Shown here piece after piece: positions 26,492-35,233 of a DNA stretch of 64,000 nucleotides. Both the position numbers and the translations under genes were made by a program. The DNA comes from Kytococcus sedentarius DSM 20547 (lineage in GTDB: Bacteria; Actinomycetota; Actinomycetes; Actinomycetales; Dermatophilaceae): contig NC_013169.1 in assembly GCF_000023925.1 (NCBI RefSeq), forward strand, positions 1,674,001-1,738,000, read 5' to 3'. Below the pieces are notes generated by a model that did no database searches, was not told the origin of the DNA, and saw only the letters and a program-made list of their open reading frames with translations. Numbering within the stretch: the stretch's first letter is position 1; every line of letters starts with the position of its first letter.

Positions 26492-27298
26492 TCACCCCCA
26501 GAGGGAGCTTGCTCCCGAGCGACCTCTGGGCTGGCCCGCGTTGCGCTCCGGGGGGGCGGCCAGGAAGCGCCGCTGCTCGGCGGCCCACGCGGCGAACTCG
26601 TCGGCGCGCGATCGGAGCATGGCGTCGGACTCGGCCAGGCGCTCCCGCGCGTCCGCGATGCGCTGCTCGAGCTCCGCCAGCCTCCGTTCGACGTGCTGCT
26701 CGCGCGAGCGGGCCGACTCCTCGGCGGCCCACACGTGCTCGTCGTGCAGGCGCTGCGCGGCAGCCAACAGCTCTCCGGCCTGCGCCCCCTCGTCACCGGC
26801 CGCCTCCACCCGGTCGGCAGCGCTCGTGAGACCCGCCACGCGCTCCTTCACCCGCTCCAGCGCGGCCTCGGCCTCCGTCTGCTCACGGCGCGCCTGCTCG
26901 ATGCGGTGGTGCGCGTCGAACTCCGCGCTCTCCGCCGCGTGCATGGCCGCCATGATCCGCTGGTCGGCCTCCTGCCGGACCTGCTCGGCCGAACCGGCGG
27001 GCGCAGCCGGACCGCCGGCCGGGACGAAGCCGTCGTCCGCCGTGGCCCGCCCCATCGACCCCGTCGTCGGCGGCGCGTGGGTGATCGGCTCCACCGGCCC
27101 CTCCCAGCCCCCGGCGAACTCCGGCGCCTCGCTCTGCCCGTGCAGCCGGTCGCGCAGCGACTCGTTCTCCGCGATGAGGCGACGCAGCTCCACCTGCACG
27201 CCGTCCAAGAAGTCGTTGACCTGACTCTTCTCGTACCCGGGGCGCAGCCGGGTCTCGTCGAACTCGTGCTCGAACAGGTCATCAGGGTTCAGGGGCAT
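26492..27298 (-). CDS. divIVA: DivIVA/Wag31-like polar growth protein
   Basis: A 268-aa protein with the DivIVA N-terminal domain (PLNPDDLFEHEFDETRLRPG then YEKSQVNDFLDGVQVELRRL), a variable Gly/Pro/Ala linker (about residues 60-105) and a long coiled coil to near the C-terminus. DivIVA binds curved membrane through the N-terminal domain and recruits cell-wall synthesis. The N-terminus is divergent from the usual MxLTPEDVxNxxF but keeps GY..xxVDxFLD spacing. The position after yggT is that of wag31 in other actinobacteria. GAGGAC upstream of ATG serves as ribosome site. A terminator separates it from yggT. Confidence 0.85.
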   Translation of the reverse strand: MPLNPDDLFEHEFDETRLRPGYEKSQVNDFLDGVQVELRRLIAENESLRDRLHGQSEAPEFAGGWEGPVEPITHAPPTTGSMGRATADDGFVPAGGPAAPAGSAEQVRQEADQRIMAAMHAAESAEFDAHHRIEQARREQTEAEAALERVKERVAGLTSAADRVEAAGDEGAQAGELLAAAQRLHDEHVWAAEESARSREQHVERRLAELEQRIADARERLAESDAMLRSRADEFAAWAAEQRRFLAAPPERNAGQPRGRSGASSLWG

Positions 27299-27339
27299 CC
27301 TCGTCCTCTCGCGTCACCGTCACCCTCGAGTCTGCCACG

Positions 27340-27376
27340 CACGACGGCCCCGCCCGGGCGGGGCGGGGCCGTCGTG
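27340..27376 (-). terminator. Terminator after yggT
   Basis: 16-bp perfect stem (CACGACGGCCCCGCCC, 27340-27355, with 27361-27376) and 5-nt loop between yggT and divIVA on the same strand, so divIVA should have its own promoter. Confidence 0.85.
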
Positions 27377-27395
27377 TGGACGAGCAGGAGGACGG

Positions 27396-27683
27396 TCAGC
27401 CGAGGGGGTTGACGATCCCCATCAGGATCAGCGTGCCGATGGCCAGCACCAGGAACCCGACGTCGAGCTGGATCCCCCCGAGGTTCAGCGGCGGGATCAG
27501 CCGGCGCAGCCCCTTCAGGGGCGGGTCGGTGACCGTGAAGACGCCCTCGGCGAGCACCAGGGCCGGACCCGAGGGGCGCCAGGAGGGGGCGAACGACTGC
27601 ACCCAGTCGAAGATCATCCGGACCAGCAGGGCCCAGAAGAACAGGAACAGCGCCAGGTGGAGGACGGCGAGGAGGACGACCAC
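27396..27683 (-). CDS. yggT: YggT family membrane protein
   Basis: A 95-aa protein with two membrane helices (VVLLAVLHLALFLFFWALLV and LDVGFLVLAIGTLILMGIV) and the family motif TDPPLKGLRRLIPPL between them. YggT proteins sit next to sepF and divIVA in many Gram-positive bacteria and are linked to division or osmotic behaviour without a defined activity. GTG start, 3 bp after the sepF stop, so cotranslated. Confidence 0.9.
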   Translation of the reverse strand: MVVLLAVLHLALFLFFWALLVRMIFDWVQSFAPSWRPSGPALVLAEGVFTVTDPPLKGLRRLIPPLNLGGIQLDVGFLVLAIGTLILMGIVNPLG

Positions 27684-27686
27684 GGG

Positions 27687-28259
27687 TCAGTCGGAGCTGT
27701 TCTGGCCGGGGTTCTGGCCGGTCGGGTCGCCCTGCCCGCCTTCGGAGGACACGCCCTCCGGAGACAGCAGGAAGACCTTGTTCGTGATGCGGTCGATCGA
27801 GCCGTACAGGCCGAAGACCAGACCGGCGGCGAAGTCCACCAGGCGCTTGGCGTCACCATCGGACAGGTCGGTCAGGTTCATGATCACCGGCACGCCCTCG
27901 CGGAAACTCTCACCGATGAGCTTGGCCTCGTTGAAGGTGGCCGGGTGGATGGTCGTGATGCGGTGGATGCCGCCCATGGGAACTCCTGCGGATCGACGGG
28001 ACTCGGGACGCGGCGTCACGGCGCGCTCACGCCGGTCCGCAGGGACGGGGGCCACGGCACGGCCGCGCTCCTCGCGGGGGCTGCGCGCGTCATCGTCGTC
28101 GAGGCGGTGCGCGCCGCTCTCCTCCCGACCGGGGGCCCTGCGCGGGTCACGGTCCGCCTCGTCGCGGTCGACCTCGTCGTCGTAGGCGTCGTAGCGGTCG
28201 CGCTCGTCGATCTCGGCGAAGCCCAACAGCTCCATCGTCTTGTTGAAGACACCGGCCAT
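27687..28259 (-). CDS. sepF: Cell division protein SepF
   Basis: A 190-aa FtsZ membrane anchor. The N-terminal amphipathic helix is [16 protein letters not shown], followed by an acidic/Arg-rich linker (about residues 20-90) and the SepF core with [31 protein letters not shown] and [19 protein letters not shown], which binds the FtsZ C-terminal peptide. In actinobacteria, which lack FtsA, SepF is the principal anchor. AGGAG lies 6-8 nt before ATG. The C-terminal tail is Gly/Gln/Asn-rich. Confidence 0.95.
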   Translation of the reverse strand: MAGVFNKTMELLGFAEIDERDRYDAYDDEVDRDEADRDPRRAPGREESGAHRLDDDDARSPREERGRAVAPVPADRRERAVTPRPESRRSAGVPMGGIHRITTIHPATFNEAKLIGESFREGVPVIMNLTDLSDGDAKRLVDFAAGLVFGLYGSIDRITNKVFLLSPEGVSSEGGQGDPTGQNPGQNSSD

Positions 28260-28376
28260 GTGTCGCTCCTAGCTCCCGGCTGGTCCTGACGGGCAATCGT
28301 GGGAAGTTCCGGCACGCCGCCCCCGAGGATCGACCTCCGGGGAGGCATCGGGGTCGGTCGGCGTGGTGGGGCAAGG

Positions 28377-29156
28377 CTAGCCCAGCGGCGGACGTGCCCC
28401 CATGATTGCCGACCCCACCCGCACGTGTGTCGCACCGGCGGCGACGGCGGCCTCCAGGTCCCCGCTCATGCCCGCCGACAGCATCGTGGCGCCCGGGTGC
28501 TCGGCCAGCACCGCGGCGTGCACCCGGGCCAGCTCGGCGAAGGCCCGGGCGGGCTCCACCTGGGGCGGGGCGACCGTCATCAGCCCGGCGAGGTCCAGCC
28601 GCTCGGACCGGTCCACCGCCGCGCACAGTTCCGGCAGGTCGTCGGGGTGGGCCCCACCACGTCCGGCGTCGGGCTCGCCACCCTCGACCACGGGGTCCAG
28701 GTCCACCTGCACGCACACGGCGAGGCGTCGGCCGTGCCGCTGCGCCCCGCGGTCCAGGGCACCCACCAGCTTGAGCCGGTCCACCGAGTGCACCAGGTCG
28801 GCGTAGCCCGCCACCGAGCCGGCCTTCTTGCTCTGCACCTGCCCGATGAAGTGCATCCGCACCGCCTCGGCCACGCCCCGCTCCCCCGCCGGCAGGTGGT
28901 CGGGCCACGCGGCGGCCTTCGCCGCGGCCTCCTGGTCGCGGTTCTCCCCCACGTCCCGGACCCCGAGGCGCACCAGCCGGGCGAGGTCCTCGGCCCCGAA
29001 GAACTTCGTGACCACCACCAGGGTGACCTCCTCGGGCGACCGCCCGGCCCGGCCACAGGCCTCCTCGATGCGGGCGAGCGTCGCCTGCAGCCCGTCGGCC
29101 AGCTCCGCGGTGCGCGCGTCGGCGTCCTCGGGCAGGGTCACCGCATCGGACCTCAC
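28377..29156 (-). CDS. yggS: YggS family PLP homeostasis protein
   Basis: A 259-aa fold-type III PLP-binding protein of the YggS/PLPBP family. The PLP Lys lies in LVVVTKFF near residue 50, followed by GVRDVGENRDQEA; HFIGQVQSKKA and LSAGMSGDLEAAVAAG are the phosphate-binding signature blocks. It has no known catalytic activity and maintains free PLP and amino-acid balance. The GTG start overlaps the pgeF stop as GTGA. An unusual 117-bp gap, folding into GC-rich hairpins, separates it from sepF. Confidence 0.93.
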   Translation of the reverse strand: MRSDAVTLPEDADARTAELADGLQATLARIEEACGRAGRSPEEVTLVVVTKFFGAEDLARLVRLGVRDVGENRDQEAAAKAAAWPDHLPAGERGVAEAVRMHFIGQVQSKKAGSVAGYADLVHSVDRLKLVGALDRGAQRHGRRLAVCVQVDLDPVVEGGEPDAGRGGAHPDDLPELCAAVDRSERLDLAGLMTVAPPQVEPARAFAELARVHAAVLAEHPGATMLSAGMSGDLEAAVAAGATHVRVGSAIMGARPPLG

Positions 29157-30004
29157 GACAGGCCCCCCGAGGTCGGCGGCACCAGGCGGACCGCGCCGGC
29201 CAGCCGGCCGGTGCTGCCGTCACGGCGGTAGCTGAAGAGGTCCTCGTCCTCCAGGGTGCACCCGCGGACCCACTCACGCAGCGAGACCCCGAGGCGGGAC
29301 AGCTGCTCCACCACCCCGGCGGCGACGTCGATGCTGGGGGTCCCCCAGGAGGTCCGGCCGACGGACACCGGCTCCCGTCGCTCGGCGTCGTCACGCGTCT
29401 CGGCCGGCACCTCGTAGCAGCGGCTGCACACCGACGGGCCGACGACGGCCTCGAGCCGTTGGGCCCCCCGCGCTCGCAGCTCCTGGACGGTGCGCTCCAC
29501 GACCCCCGCGAGCATGCCCGGGCGCCCAGCGTGGACGACGGCACACAGACCTCGCTCACGGTCCACCAGGAGGGTCGGGGTGCAGTCGGCCACCACCACG
29601 AGGCCGGCTCCGGGCTCGAGGCCCGCCGCGTGGCGCTCGGCCGCATCGACCACCAGGCCGTCGGACTCGGGGAGCACGTGCGAACCGGCCGGGGTGTGAC
29701 TGGCCGACTCGGCGTCCACCACTCGGACCGAGGCCCCGTGCACCTGGTTCATCCAGTGCAGGTCGTCCAGCCCCACGCCGAGACCCCGGGCCAGGGCCCT
29801 CCGGTGCGCGGCGACGCGCCCCGCATCGTCGCCGACGTGGTCGCCCAGATTGAAGCCGGCCATGCCGCCCTCCCCCGGGAAGTGGTCCACAGCCCGGCGG
29901 GTGAAGAGCCACTCGACCCCCCAGAGGTCATCCGCGGGGGGCAGGGACTCCTGCCACCACACGGGCGTGGCGGGGGCGTGGGAGGTGGATCCAGACGGGG
30001 TCAC
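29153..30004 (-). CDS. pgeF: Peptidoglycan editing factor PgeF / YfiH (DUF152, CNF1-like)
   Basis: A 283-aa protein of the YfiH family, formerly called multicopper polyphenol oxidase (laccase). It has the motifs MNQVHG, VVADCTPTLL (Cys) and VVHAGRPGMLAGVVE (His), which form the Cys-His-His site that binds zinc, plus GPSVCSRCYEVP and VRGCTLEDEDLFSYRRD near the C-terminus. In E. coli it hydrolyses wrongly made Ser-containing muropeptide precursors. Its place right after ftsZ supports a cell-wall role. GTG start; the ribosome site is weak (AAGG, about 8 nt upstream). Confidence 0.9.
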   Translation of the reverse strand: MTPSGSTSHAPATPVWWQESLPPADDLWGVEWLFTRRAVDHFPGEGGMAGFNLGDHVGDDAGRVAAHRRALARGLGVGLDDLHWMNQVHGASVRVVDAESASHTPAGSHVLPESDGLVVDAAERHAAGLEPGAGLVVVADCTPTLLVDRERGLCAVVHAGRPGMLAGVVERTVQELRARGAQRLEAVVGPSVCSRCYEVPAETRDDAERREPVSVGRTSWGTPSIDVAAGVVEQLSRLGVSLREWVRGCTLEDEDLFSYRRDGSTGRLAGAVRLVPPTSGGLS

Positions 30005-30074
30005 GGGGCACCTTCGGTCGTGTGCGGGGGAACTCCTCCATTGTGACCTCCTGGCCCCCCGGACACGCCGCAGA

Positions 30075-30116
30075 CCCCTCCCGGCATGAACCGATGCGGG
30101 TTCAGCGCGGGAGGGG
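30075..30116 (-). terminator. Terminator after ftsZ
   Basis: CCCCTCCCG/CGGGAGGGG (30075-30083 with 30108-30116) and inner TGAACC/GGTTCA (30087-30092 with 30099-30104). It lies in the 178-bp ftsZ-pgeF gap and separates the division cluster from the pgeF-yggS-sepF-yggT group. Confidence 0.7.
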
Positions 30117-30182
30117 CCTGGGGTGGGGCGGGACGATCGGTCCCGGCCCGGGGTCAGGCGGTGCGGCTGGCGACCTCGGCCA

Positions 30183-31430
30183 TCACTTCAGGAAGTCGGG
30201 CACGTCCAGGTCGGCCTGGCGCTGACCGGCCTGCTGGCCCTTCGGCTTCTGACCGGCGGGCTGCTGGCGCTTCTGCGGGGCCGGACGCTGCTGCGCGGCC
30301 TGCTGCGGGGGACGCTGGGCCTGCTGGCGCTGCGGCGCCGGCTGGGTGCCACCCTGCTGGGCCGGGCGCTGCACGGAGGGGCGGGACGGGCCACCGAAGC
30401 CCGCACCGAGGTGCCCACCGGCGGCATGCTCGCCGGCGGCCTGCTGGCCGGTCTGCGCGCTGGCGTCCTCGCGGGGGGTCGGCTCGCCACCGTCGAACCC
30501 GGCGGCGATGACGGTGACGCGCACCTCATCGCCCAGCGCGTCGTCGATGACGGTTCCGAAGATGACGTTGGCCTCCGGGTGGGCGGCCTCCTGCACCAGG
30601 CGGGCGGCCTCGTTGATCTCGAACAGACCCAGGTCGCTGCCACCCTGCACCGAGAGCAGCACGCCGTAGGCGCCGTCAATGCTGGCCTCCAGCAGCGGGC
30701 TGGAGATGGCGAGCTCCGCGGCCTCGACCGCGCGGTCCTCACCGCGGGCCGAGCCGATGCCCATGAGGGCCGAGCCGGCACCCTGCATGACCGACTTCAC
30801 GTCGGCGAAGTCGAGGTTGATCAGACCCGGGGTGGTGATGAGGTCGGTGATGCCCTGCACACCCGAGAGGAGTACCTGGTCGGCCGAGCGGAAGGCGTCG
30901 AGCATGGTGACGCCCTTGTCGCTGATCGACAGCAGGCGGTCGTTCGGGATCACGATGAGGGTGTCGACCTCCTCGCGCAGCGACCCGATGCCGGACTCGG
31001 CCTGGTTCGCGCGGCGACGACCCTCGAAGGTGAAGGGGCGGGTCACCACACCGATGGTCAGCGCGCCCAGCGAGCGGGCGATGCGGGCCACGACCGGAGC
31101 GCCACCGGTGCCGGTGCCGCCACCCTCGCCGGCGGTCACGAAGACCATGTCGGCCCCCTTGAGGACCTCCTCGATCTCGTCCGCGTGGTCCTCGGCGGCC
31201 TGACGGCCCACCTCGGGGTCGGCGCCGGCGCCGAGGCCGCGGGTGAGCTCGCGGCCCACGTCCAGCTTCACGTCGGCGTCGCTCATGAGCAGCGCCTGCG
31301 CGTCGGTGTTGATGGCGATGAACTCGACGCCCTTGAGGCCCACCTCGATCATGCGGTTGATGGCGTTCACGCCGCCGCCGCCGATACCGACGACCTTGAT
31401 CACGGCGAGATAGTTCTGCGGGTTTGCCAT
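30183..31430 (-). CDS. ftsZ: Cell division GTPase FtsZ
   Basis: A 415-aa tubulin homologue that forms the Z ring. Motifs: [16 protein letters not shown] (N-terminal nucleotide loop), the G-box [38 protein letters not shown], then a Gln/Pro-rich linker of about 80 residues and the C-terminal DLDVPDFLK that binds SepF and other partners. The ATG at 31430 matches family length and has AGGAAGG about 10 nt upstream; an earlier in-frame ATG is unlikely to be used. It is separated from ftsQ by a 270-bp promoter region. Confidence 0.97.
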   Translation of the reverse strand: MANPQNYLAVIKVVGIGGGGVNAINRMIEVGLKGVEFIAINTDAQALLMSDADVKLDVGRELTRGLGAGADPEVGRQAAEDHADEIEEVLKGADMVFVTAGEGGGTGTGGAPVVARIARSLGALTIGVVTRPFTFEGRRRANQAESGIGSLREEVDTLIVIPNDRLLSISDKGVTMLDAFRSADQVLLSGVQGITDLITTPGLINLDFADVKSVMQGAGSALMGIGSARGEDRAVEAAELAISSPLLEASIDGAYGVLLSVQGGSDLGLFEINEAARLVQEAAHPEANVIFGTVIDDALGDEVRVTVIAAGFDGGEPTPREDASAQTGQQAAGEHAAGGHLGAGFGGPSRPSVQRPAQQGGTQPAPQRQQAQRPPQQAAQQRPAPQKRQQPAGQKPKGQQAGQRQADLDVPDFLK

Positions 31431-31700
31431 GGAGGGCTGGCCTTCCTGTGTCGGGCGCCGGGACGGCTGCCAGGTCTGTGTCGCCACCCCGTCCTGAACG
31501 GCAAGGGGTGAACTTCTACTTCACGGTCACACGTCGCGTGCCGCATGGTGAGGCGGATTCGCGGGAACCGTTCACCGATGAGGTGCACTGTACGCCGTCG
31601 ACACCCGTCCCTGGGTCTGGCTGAACCCTATGTCGGACCATGGTCGCGCGCCACTCTCATCGTGGAGTTGAGGGTCATCCCTCGGGGGGCGCCGCGCGAC
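31431..31700 (-). promoter_or_regulatory. ftsZ upstream region
   Basis: 270 bp without a gene between ftsQ and ftsZ. Candidate minus-strand -10 elements are TAGGGT (31625-31630) and TACAGT (31587-31592); neither has a clear -35. A small inverted repeat GTGAA-n7-TTCAC lies at 31508-31524. The gap and several -10 candidates suggest ftsZ has its own promoters in addition to readthrough from the cluster. Confidence 0.4.
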
Positions 31701-32519
31701 TCACCCCTCGTGCACCACCACGGTCCCCCGCTGGGTGGCGTCGAGGGTCGCGCCGGGCGCCGGGGACTGCTCGGCGAGGATGGCCCGCACGCTGCGCTCC
31801 CGCTCGTGCAGGTCCGCCTCGTCGGTAACGTGGCCCCAGTGGACCACGCGACTGTCGGGCAGCAGCGTGGCCAGGCCGGACTCCGAGGCGCGGTACTCGC
31901 GCACCTCCTGCCGCGTCTCGTCCGACATCACGGCCAGGGTGCCGACGGCACGGCTGACCGCCTGGTCGGCCTGCCCCTCGGGTACGCCGTCGGCCAGCTG
32001 GAGCTCGGGCAGGGCAGGGGTGCCCCCACCCTCCTCGCCCCCGGGGGCCGCGCCGTCCGGGACGGTGGTGATCACCTCACCGCTGGAGGCCAGGACCTCC
32101 TGCTCGTCACCGCGCGCCCGGGTGGCCACGGCCTCCTCCAGCTGCAGCTCGAGCACGACCGTGCCGGTCAGGCCCCGACCCACGTCGGCCGCGGCCACAC
32201 CGGGGACCTCCTCCAGGCGCTCCCGCGCCTCACTGCGAGGCAGGGTCGCCACCCGGTCCCCCACCCGGATCCCGGAGACGCGCTGCACCTGGGCCGGATC
32301 GGCCACCTGCTCCGACCACGGAGCGGTACTCGGCGGCGCCTCCACCCGGACGTCGACCGAACGCACCACCCACCACTGGGAACCGAGGGCCACCCAGGCG
32401 GCGCCGAGCGCCAGGAGCACCGCGATGAGGGCCCCCACCCCCCACCAGGCCCCCGGGCCCCCGGCGCCGGGCTCGGGACGCACCACGCGGCCCCGGCGCG
32501 AGCCGCCCGCGCGGCTCAC
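31701..32519 (-). CDS. ftsQ: Cell division protein FtsQ/DivIB
   Basis: A 272-aa bitopic division protein: short basic cytosolic N-terminus, one membrane helix (WWGVGALIAVLLALGAAWVAL), a POTRA domain (WWVVRSVDVRVE, VSGIRVGDRVATLPRSEARER, LEEVPGVAAADVGR) and the beta domain. It joins FtsL and FtsB in regulating septal wall synthesis by FtsW/FtsI. The GTG start overlaps the murC stop as GTGA. Confidence 0.92.
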   Translation of the reverse strand: MSRAGGSRRGRVVRPEPGAGGPGAWWGVGALIAVLLALGAAWVALGSQWWVVRSVDVRVEAPPSTAPWSEQVADPAQVQRVSGIRVGDRVATLPRSEARERLEEVPGVAAADVGRGLTGTVVLELQLEEAVATRARGDEQEVLASSGEVITTVPDGAAPGGEEGGGTPALPELQLADGVPEGQADQAVSRAVGTLAVMSDETRQEVREYRASESGLATLLPDSRVVHWGHVTDEADLHERERSVRAILAEQSPAPGATLDATQRGTVVVHEG

Positions 32520-34072
32520 GAGGCAGCGCGCAGGGCGTCGAGGACGGCCTGCCCCGCCGTGGTGACGTTCCCGGCACCGACCAGCAGCACGAGGTCGCCG
32601 GGCCGCGCCGACTCGACCACCGCGTCCGGCAGCTCCTCGAGGGAGCCCACCGCACGGTGGGAGGTCGTGAGCCGGTCGGCGATCAGCTGGCTGGAGACGC
32701 CCGGCAGGGGCTCCTCCCGCGCGCCGAAGACCGGCAGGAGGAGCACCTCGTCGGCGGCGTCCAGGCCCGCTGCGAACTCCGCGGCGAAGTCCCGCGTGCG
32801 GGAGAACAGGTGGGGTTGGAAGGCCACGACCACCCGGTGGCCGGTTTCGCGCGCCAGCGCCGCACCGGTGCGGACGACGGCGGCCACCTTGTCGCCGTTG
32901 TGGGCATAGTCGTCGACGACCACCACACCCCCGGCCTCACCCCGCACCTGGAAGCGGCGGCTGGCCCCGGCGAAGTCCGCGAGCCCCGCGAGGCTGGCCG
33001 CTTCCAGGGCGGGGTCCACAGGACCCTCGACCACCGTTGCGTCGGCGCCGGCAGCATCGCCCCCGGCACCGTGGGCACCCGTCGCGCTGGCGTGCACCAC
33101 CACCGCGTGAGCGGCCGCGGCGTTGAGCAGGTTGTGCGCACCCGGAACCTTGACCCTCAAGTTCAGAGTTCGACCTGAGATATTATCCTGCAGAACGGAT
33201 TCCCAGACCATGCCCCGGTGATCGGGAGTCCCGAGGTGCAGGTCGGGGGTGGCCTGGCCCTCGACCCCGAAGCCGTAGGTGATCACCCGCAGCCGGTCAC
33301 GCTGACGGTCCGCGGCAGCCCGTGCGCCGGGGTCGTCCGAGCAGGCGATGAGCACTCCCCCCCGGGGAATGGTGGCCAGGAACTCGTCGTAGGCGCGCTG
33401 CACGGTCTCGAAGCTCCCGTAGAGGTCGAGGTGGTCCGGGCGCACGTTCGTCAGCACCGCCACCTCGGGACGGTAGGTGACGAAGGACCCGTCCGACTCG
33501 TCGCCCTCGATGACGAACTCGGGCGCGGTCCCCACCTCGGCATTGCGTCCACGGCCCACGAGCTCGGCCCCGATGGCGTAGCCGCAGTCACGACCGGCCG
33601 CCCGCAGCGCCCAGGCCACCATCGCGGAGGTGGACGTCTTGCCGTTGGCCCCGGCCACCACGATCCGGCGCCGCCCCTGCGTGGCCAGCGCCAGGGCCTG
33701 CGCCTGGTGCAGCACCGGCAGACCGCGCTCCCGGGCGGCCCGCAGCTCCGGCACGTCCTCCTTGGTGGCGCTCGAGACCACGACCGCGTCCACGTCCGCG
33801 ACCCGCTCGGCGTCCCACCCCACCTGCGCGTCGATCCCCGCCTCGCGCAGGGAGGCCATCACGGGCAGGTCCGCCGGGTCGGAGCCGCTGACGGCCACCC
33901 CGCGGGCCGCGAGCAGCCGCGCGATGCGGGAGACCCCCGCCCCTGCGACGTTCAGCAGGTGGATCCGCTGCCAGGCATCCAGCGCGGGCAGCTCGGCGCG
34001 GAAGTCGAACCGCGTCGGCACCCCGGCGATCTCCCCGCCGCCCAGCGCGGCGCCCCGGGTGTCCCCGTTCAT
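32516..34072 (-). CDS. murC: UDP-N-acetylmuramate-L-alanine ligase with atypical motifs
   Basis: A 518-aa Mur ligase that adds the first amino acid to UDP-MurNAc. The N-terminal Rossmann domain (HLLNVAGAGVSRIARLL), central ATPase domain and C-terminal domain (AFQPHLFSRTRDF) are in MurC order. Two signature motifs differ: the P-loop reads AGANGKTS (Ala142, Asn143, Lys145) where MurC normally has AGTHGKTT, and the later DDYAHHPTE is DDYAHNGDK. A 20-residue Ala/Gly insertion (GAHGAGGDAAGAD) is also present. The ATG overlaps the murG stop (ATGA). MurC is the best assignment; Mpl is excluded by domain order and context. Confidence 0.85.
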   Translation of the reverse strand: MNGDTRGAALGGGEIAGVPTRFDFRAELPALDAWQRIHLLNVAGAGVSRIARLLAARGVAVSGSDPADLPVMASLREAGIDAQVGWDAERVADVDAVVVSSATKEDVPELRAARERGLPVLHQAQALALATQGRRRIVVAGANGKTSTSAMVAWALRAAGRDCGYAIGAELVGRGRNAEVGTAPEFVIEGDESDGSFVTYRPEVAVLTNVRPDHLDLYGSFETVQRAYDEFLATIPRGGVLIACSDDPGARAAADRQRDRLRVITYGFGVEGQATPDLHLGTPDHRGMVWESVLQDNISGRTLNLRVKVPGAHNLLNAAAAHAVVVHASATGAHGAGGDAAGADATVVEGPVDPALEAASLAGLADFAGASRRFQVRGEAGGVVVVDDYAHNGDKVAAVVRTGAALARETGHRVVVAFQPHLFSRTRDFAAEFAAGLDAADEVLLLPVFGAREEPLPGVSSQLIADRLTTSHRAVGSLEELPDAVVESARPGDLVLLVGAGNVTTAGQAVLDALRAAS

Positions 34073-35169
34073 CGGACGGCCCTGCGGATCATCTCCACCA
34101 TGTCCCCGGCGGCCGCGCCGGACCCCAGGGACGCCGCGGCCCGCGACATCGCCTGCAGGCGCGGCGCGTCCGTCGCCAGGGCCGTGAGCTCACCGGTCAC
34201 CCACGCGGGGGTCACCGCATCGTTGTCGACCACGATCCCGCCTCCTGCCTCCACCACGTCGGAGGCGTTGCGTCGCTGTTCGCCGTTGCCGATCGGCAGT
34301 GGCACGTACACGGCCGGAAGGCCCACCGTCGCCAGCTCGGTCACGGTGTTGGCACCCGCCCGGCAGACCACGAGGTCGGCCGCCGCGTAGGCCAGGTCCA
34401 TGCGGTCGCAGTACTCCAGCACCACGTAGCGCGGGCCCGGCCCACTGTCGTCGCGGCCGACCAGGGCCTGCGGCACCTTGCCGGCGCCGGTCAGGTGCAG
34501 CACCTGCACGCCGGAGGCCAGCAAGGCGTCGGCCGAGTGGGCGAAGGAGTCGTTGAGCTGGGCGGCCCCGAGCGACCCGCCGGTGACCAGCACGGTGGGC
34601 CGGTGGTCCGACAGGCCCAGGACGTCCAGCGCCTCGGGACGCAGCGCCGCGCGGTCCAGCCCGGAGATCTCCTCACGCAGCGGCATGCCCACCACGCGCG
34701 AGCCGCGCAGCCTGGTCTGGGTGAAGGTGGTGGCCACGTGGGGGGTGAGGCGCGCACCGAGCTTGTTGGCCAGACCGGCCACGGAGTTCTGCTCGTGGAT
34801 GACGATGGGGATGCCGCGGTTGCGGGCCGCGAGGTAGGCCGGGGTCGAGACGTAGCCGCCGAAGCCCACCACGACCTCCGCCCCGGTCTCGTCCAGCACC
34901 CGCCCGGCCTGGTCAACCGCCCGCTTCATGGCGGCGGGGAAGCGCAGGGCCGCGGCTCCCGGGCGCCGCGGGAAGGGCACCTTGCCGATGGTGCGCAGCG
35001 GGTAGCCCCGCTCGGGCACCAGCCGGGCCTCCAGGCCCTCGACGGTCCCCAGCACCGTGATCCCCACCTCCGGGTGCTCACGGCGCAGGGCGTCCGCCGT
35101 CGCGATGAGGGGCGAGACGTGCCCTGCCGTACCCCCTCCGGCGAGGACGACCGAGGTCAGGGAAGTCAT
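34069..35169 (-). CDS. murG: UDP-GlcNAc transferase MurG
   Basis: A 366-aa GT28 glycosyltransferase that converts lipid I to lipid II at the inner face of the membrane. The N-terminal GGGTAGHVSPLIATADAL, the membrane-associating region GFGGYVSTPAYLAA, HEQNSVAGLANK, and the C-terminal donor-site motifs TGGSLGAAQLN and RAGANTVTELATVGLPAVYVP are intact. The ATG at 35169 is preferred over an upstream TTG because GGAGG lies 5 nt before it. A 64-bp gap follows ftsW. Confidence 0.96.
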   Translation of the reverse strand: MTSLTSVVLAGGGTAGHVSPLIATADALRREHPEVGITVLGTVEGLEARLVPERGYPLRTIGKVPFPRRPGAAALRFPAAMKRAVDQAGRVLDETGAEVVVGFGGYVSTPAYLAARNRGIPIVIHEQNSVAGLANKLGARLTPHVATTFTQTRLRGSRVVGMPLREEISGLDRAALRPEALDVLGLSDHRPTVLVTGGSLGAAQLNDSFAHSADALLASGVQVLHLTGAGKVPQALVGRDDSGPGPRYVVLEYCDRMDLAYAAADLVVCRAGANTVTELATVGLPAVYVPLPIGNGEQRRNASDVVEAGGGIVVDNDAVTPAWVTGELTALATDAPRLQAMSRAAASLGSGAAAGDMVEMIRRAVR

Positions 35170-35233
35170 GGATGCCTCCAACGGCGTGTGTCAGGACCCG
35201 GACGCCGTGCCCGGGTGGTCGGTCGCCAGTCTC

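Noticed and set aside
26501-26517. Hairpin GGGAGCTTGCTCCC near the end of divIVA as a terminator.
   Set aside because: It is inside the coding region before the stop codon and the stem is short.
29153-30004. Laccase (copper oxidase) function for the YfiH gene.
   Set aside because: The family's Cys-His-His site binds zinc, and the known role of the E. coli homologue is peptidoglycan precursor editing; the old laccase label is not supported.
31400-31588. Small minus-strand ORF of 62 codons between ftsQ and ftsZ.
   Set aside because: It overlaps the ftsZ start region, has no ribosome site or family resemblance, and lies where promoter elements are expected.
32516-34072. Assignment of the gene as Mpl (murein peptide ligase) because of atypical motifs.
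   Set aside because: It lies between murG and ftsQ with coupled starts, and has MurC domain order including AFQPHLFSRT. A genome without another MurC would be needed to be sure, but MurC is by far the better fit.
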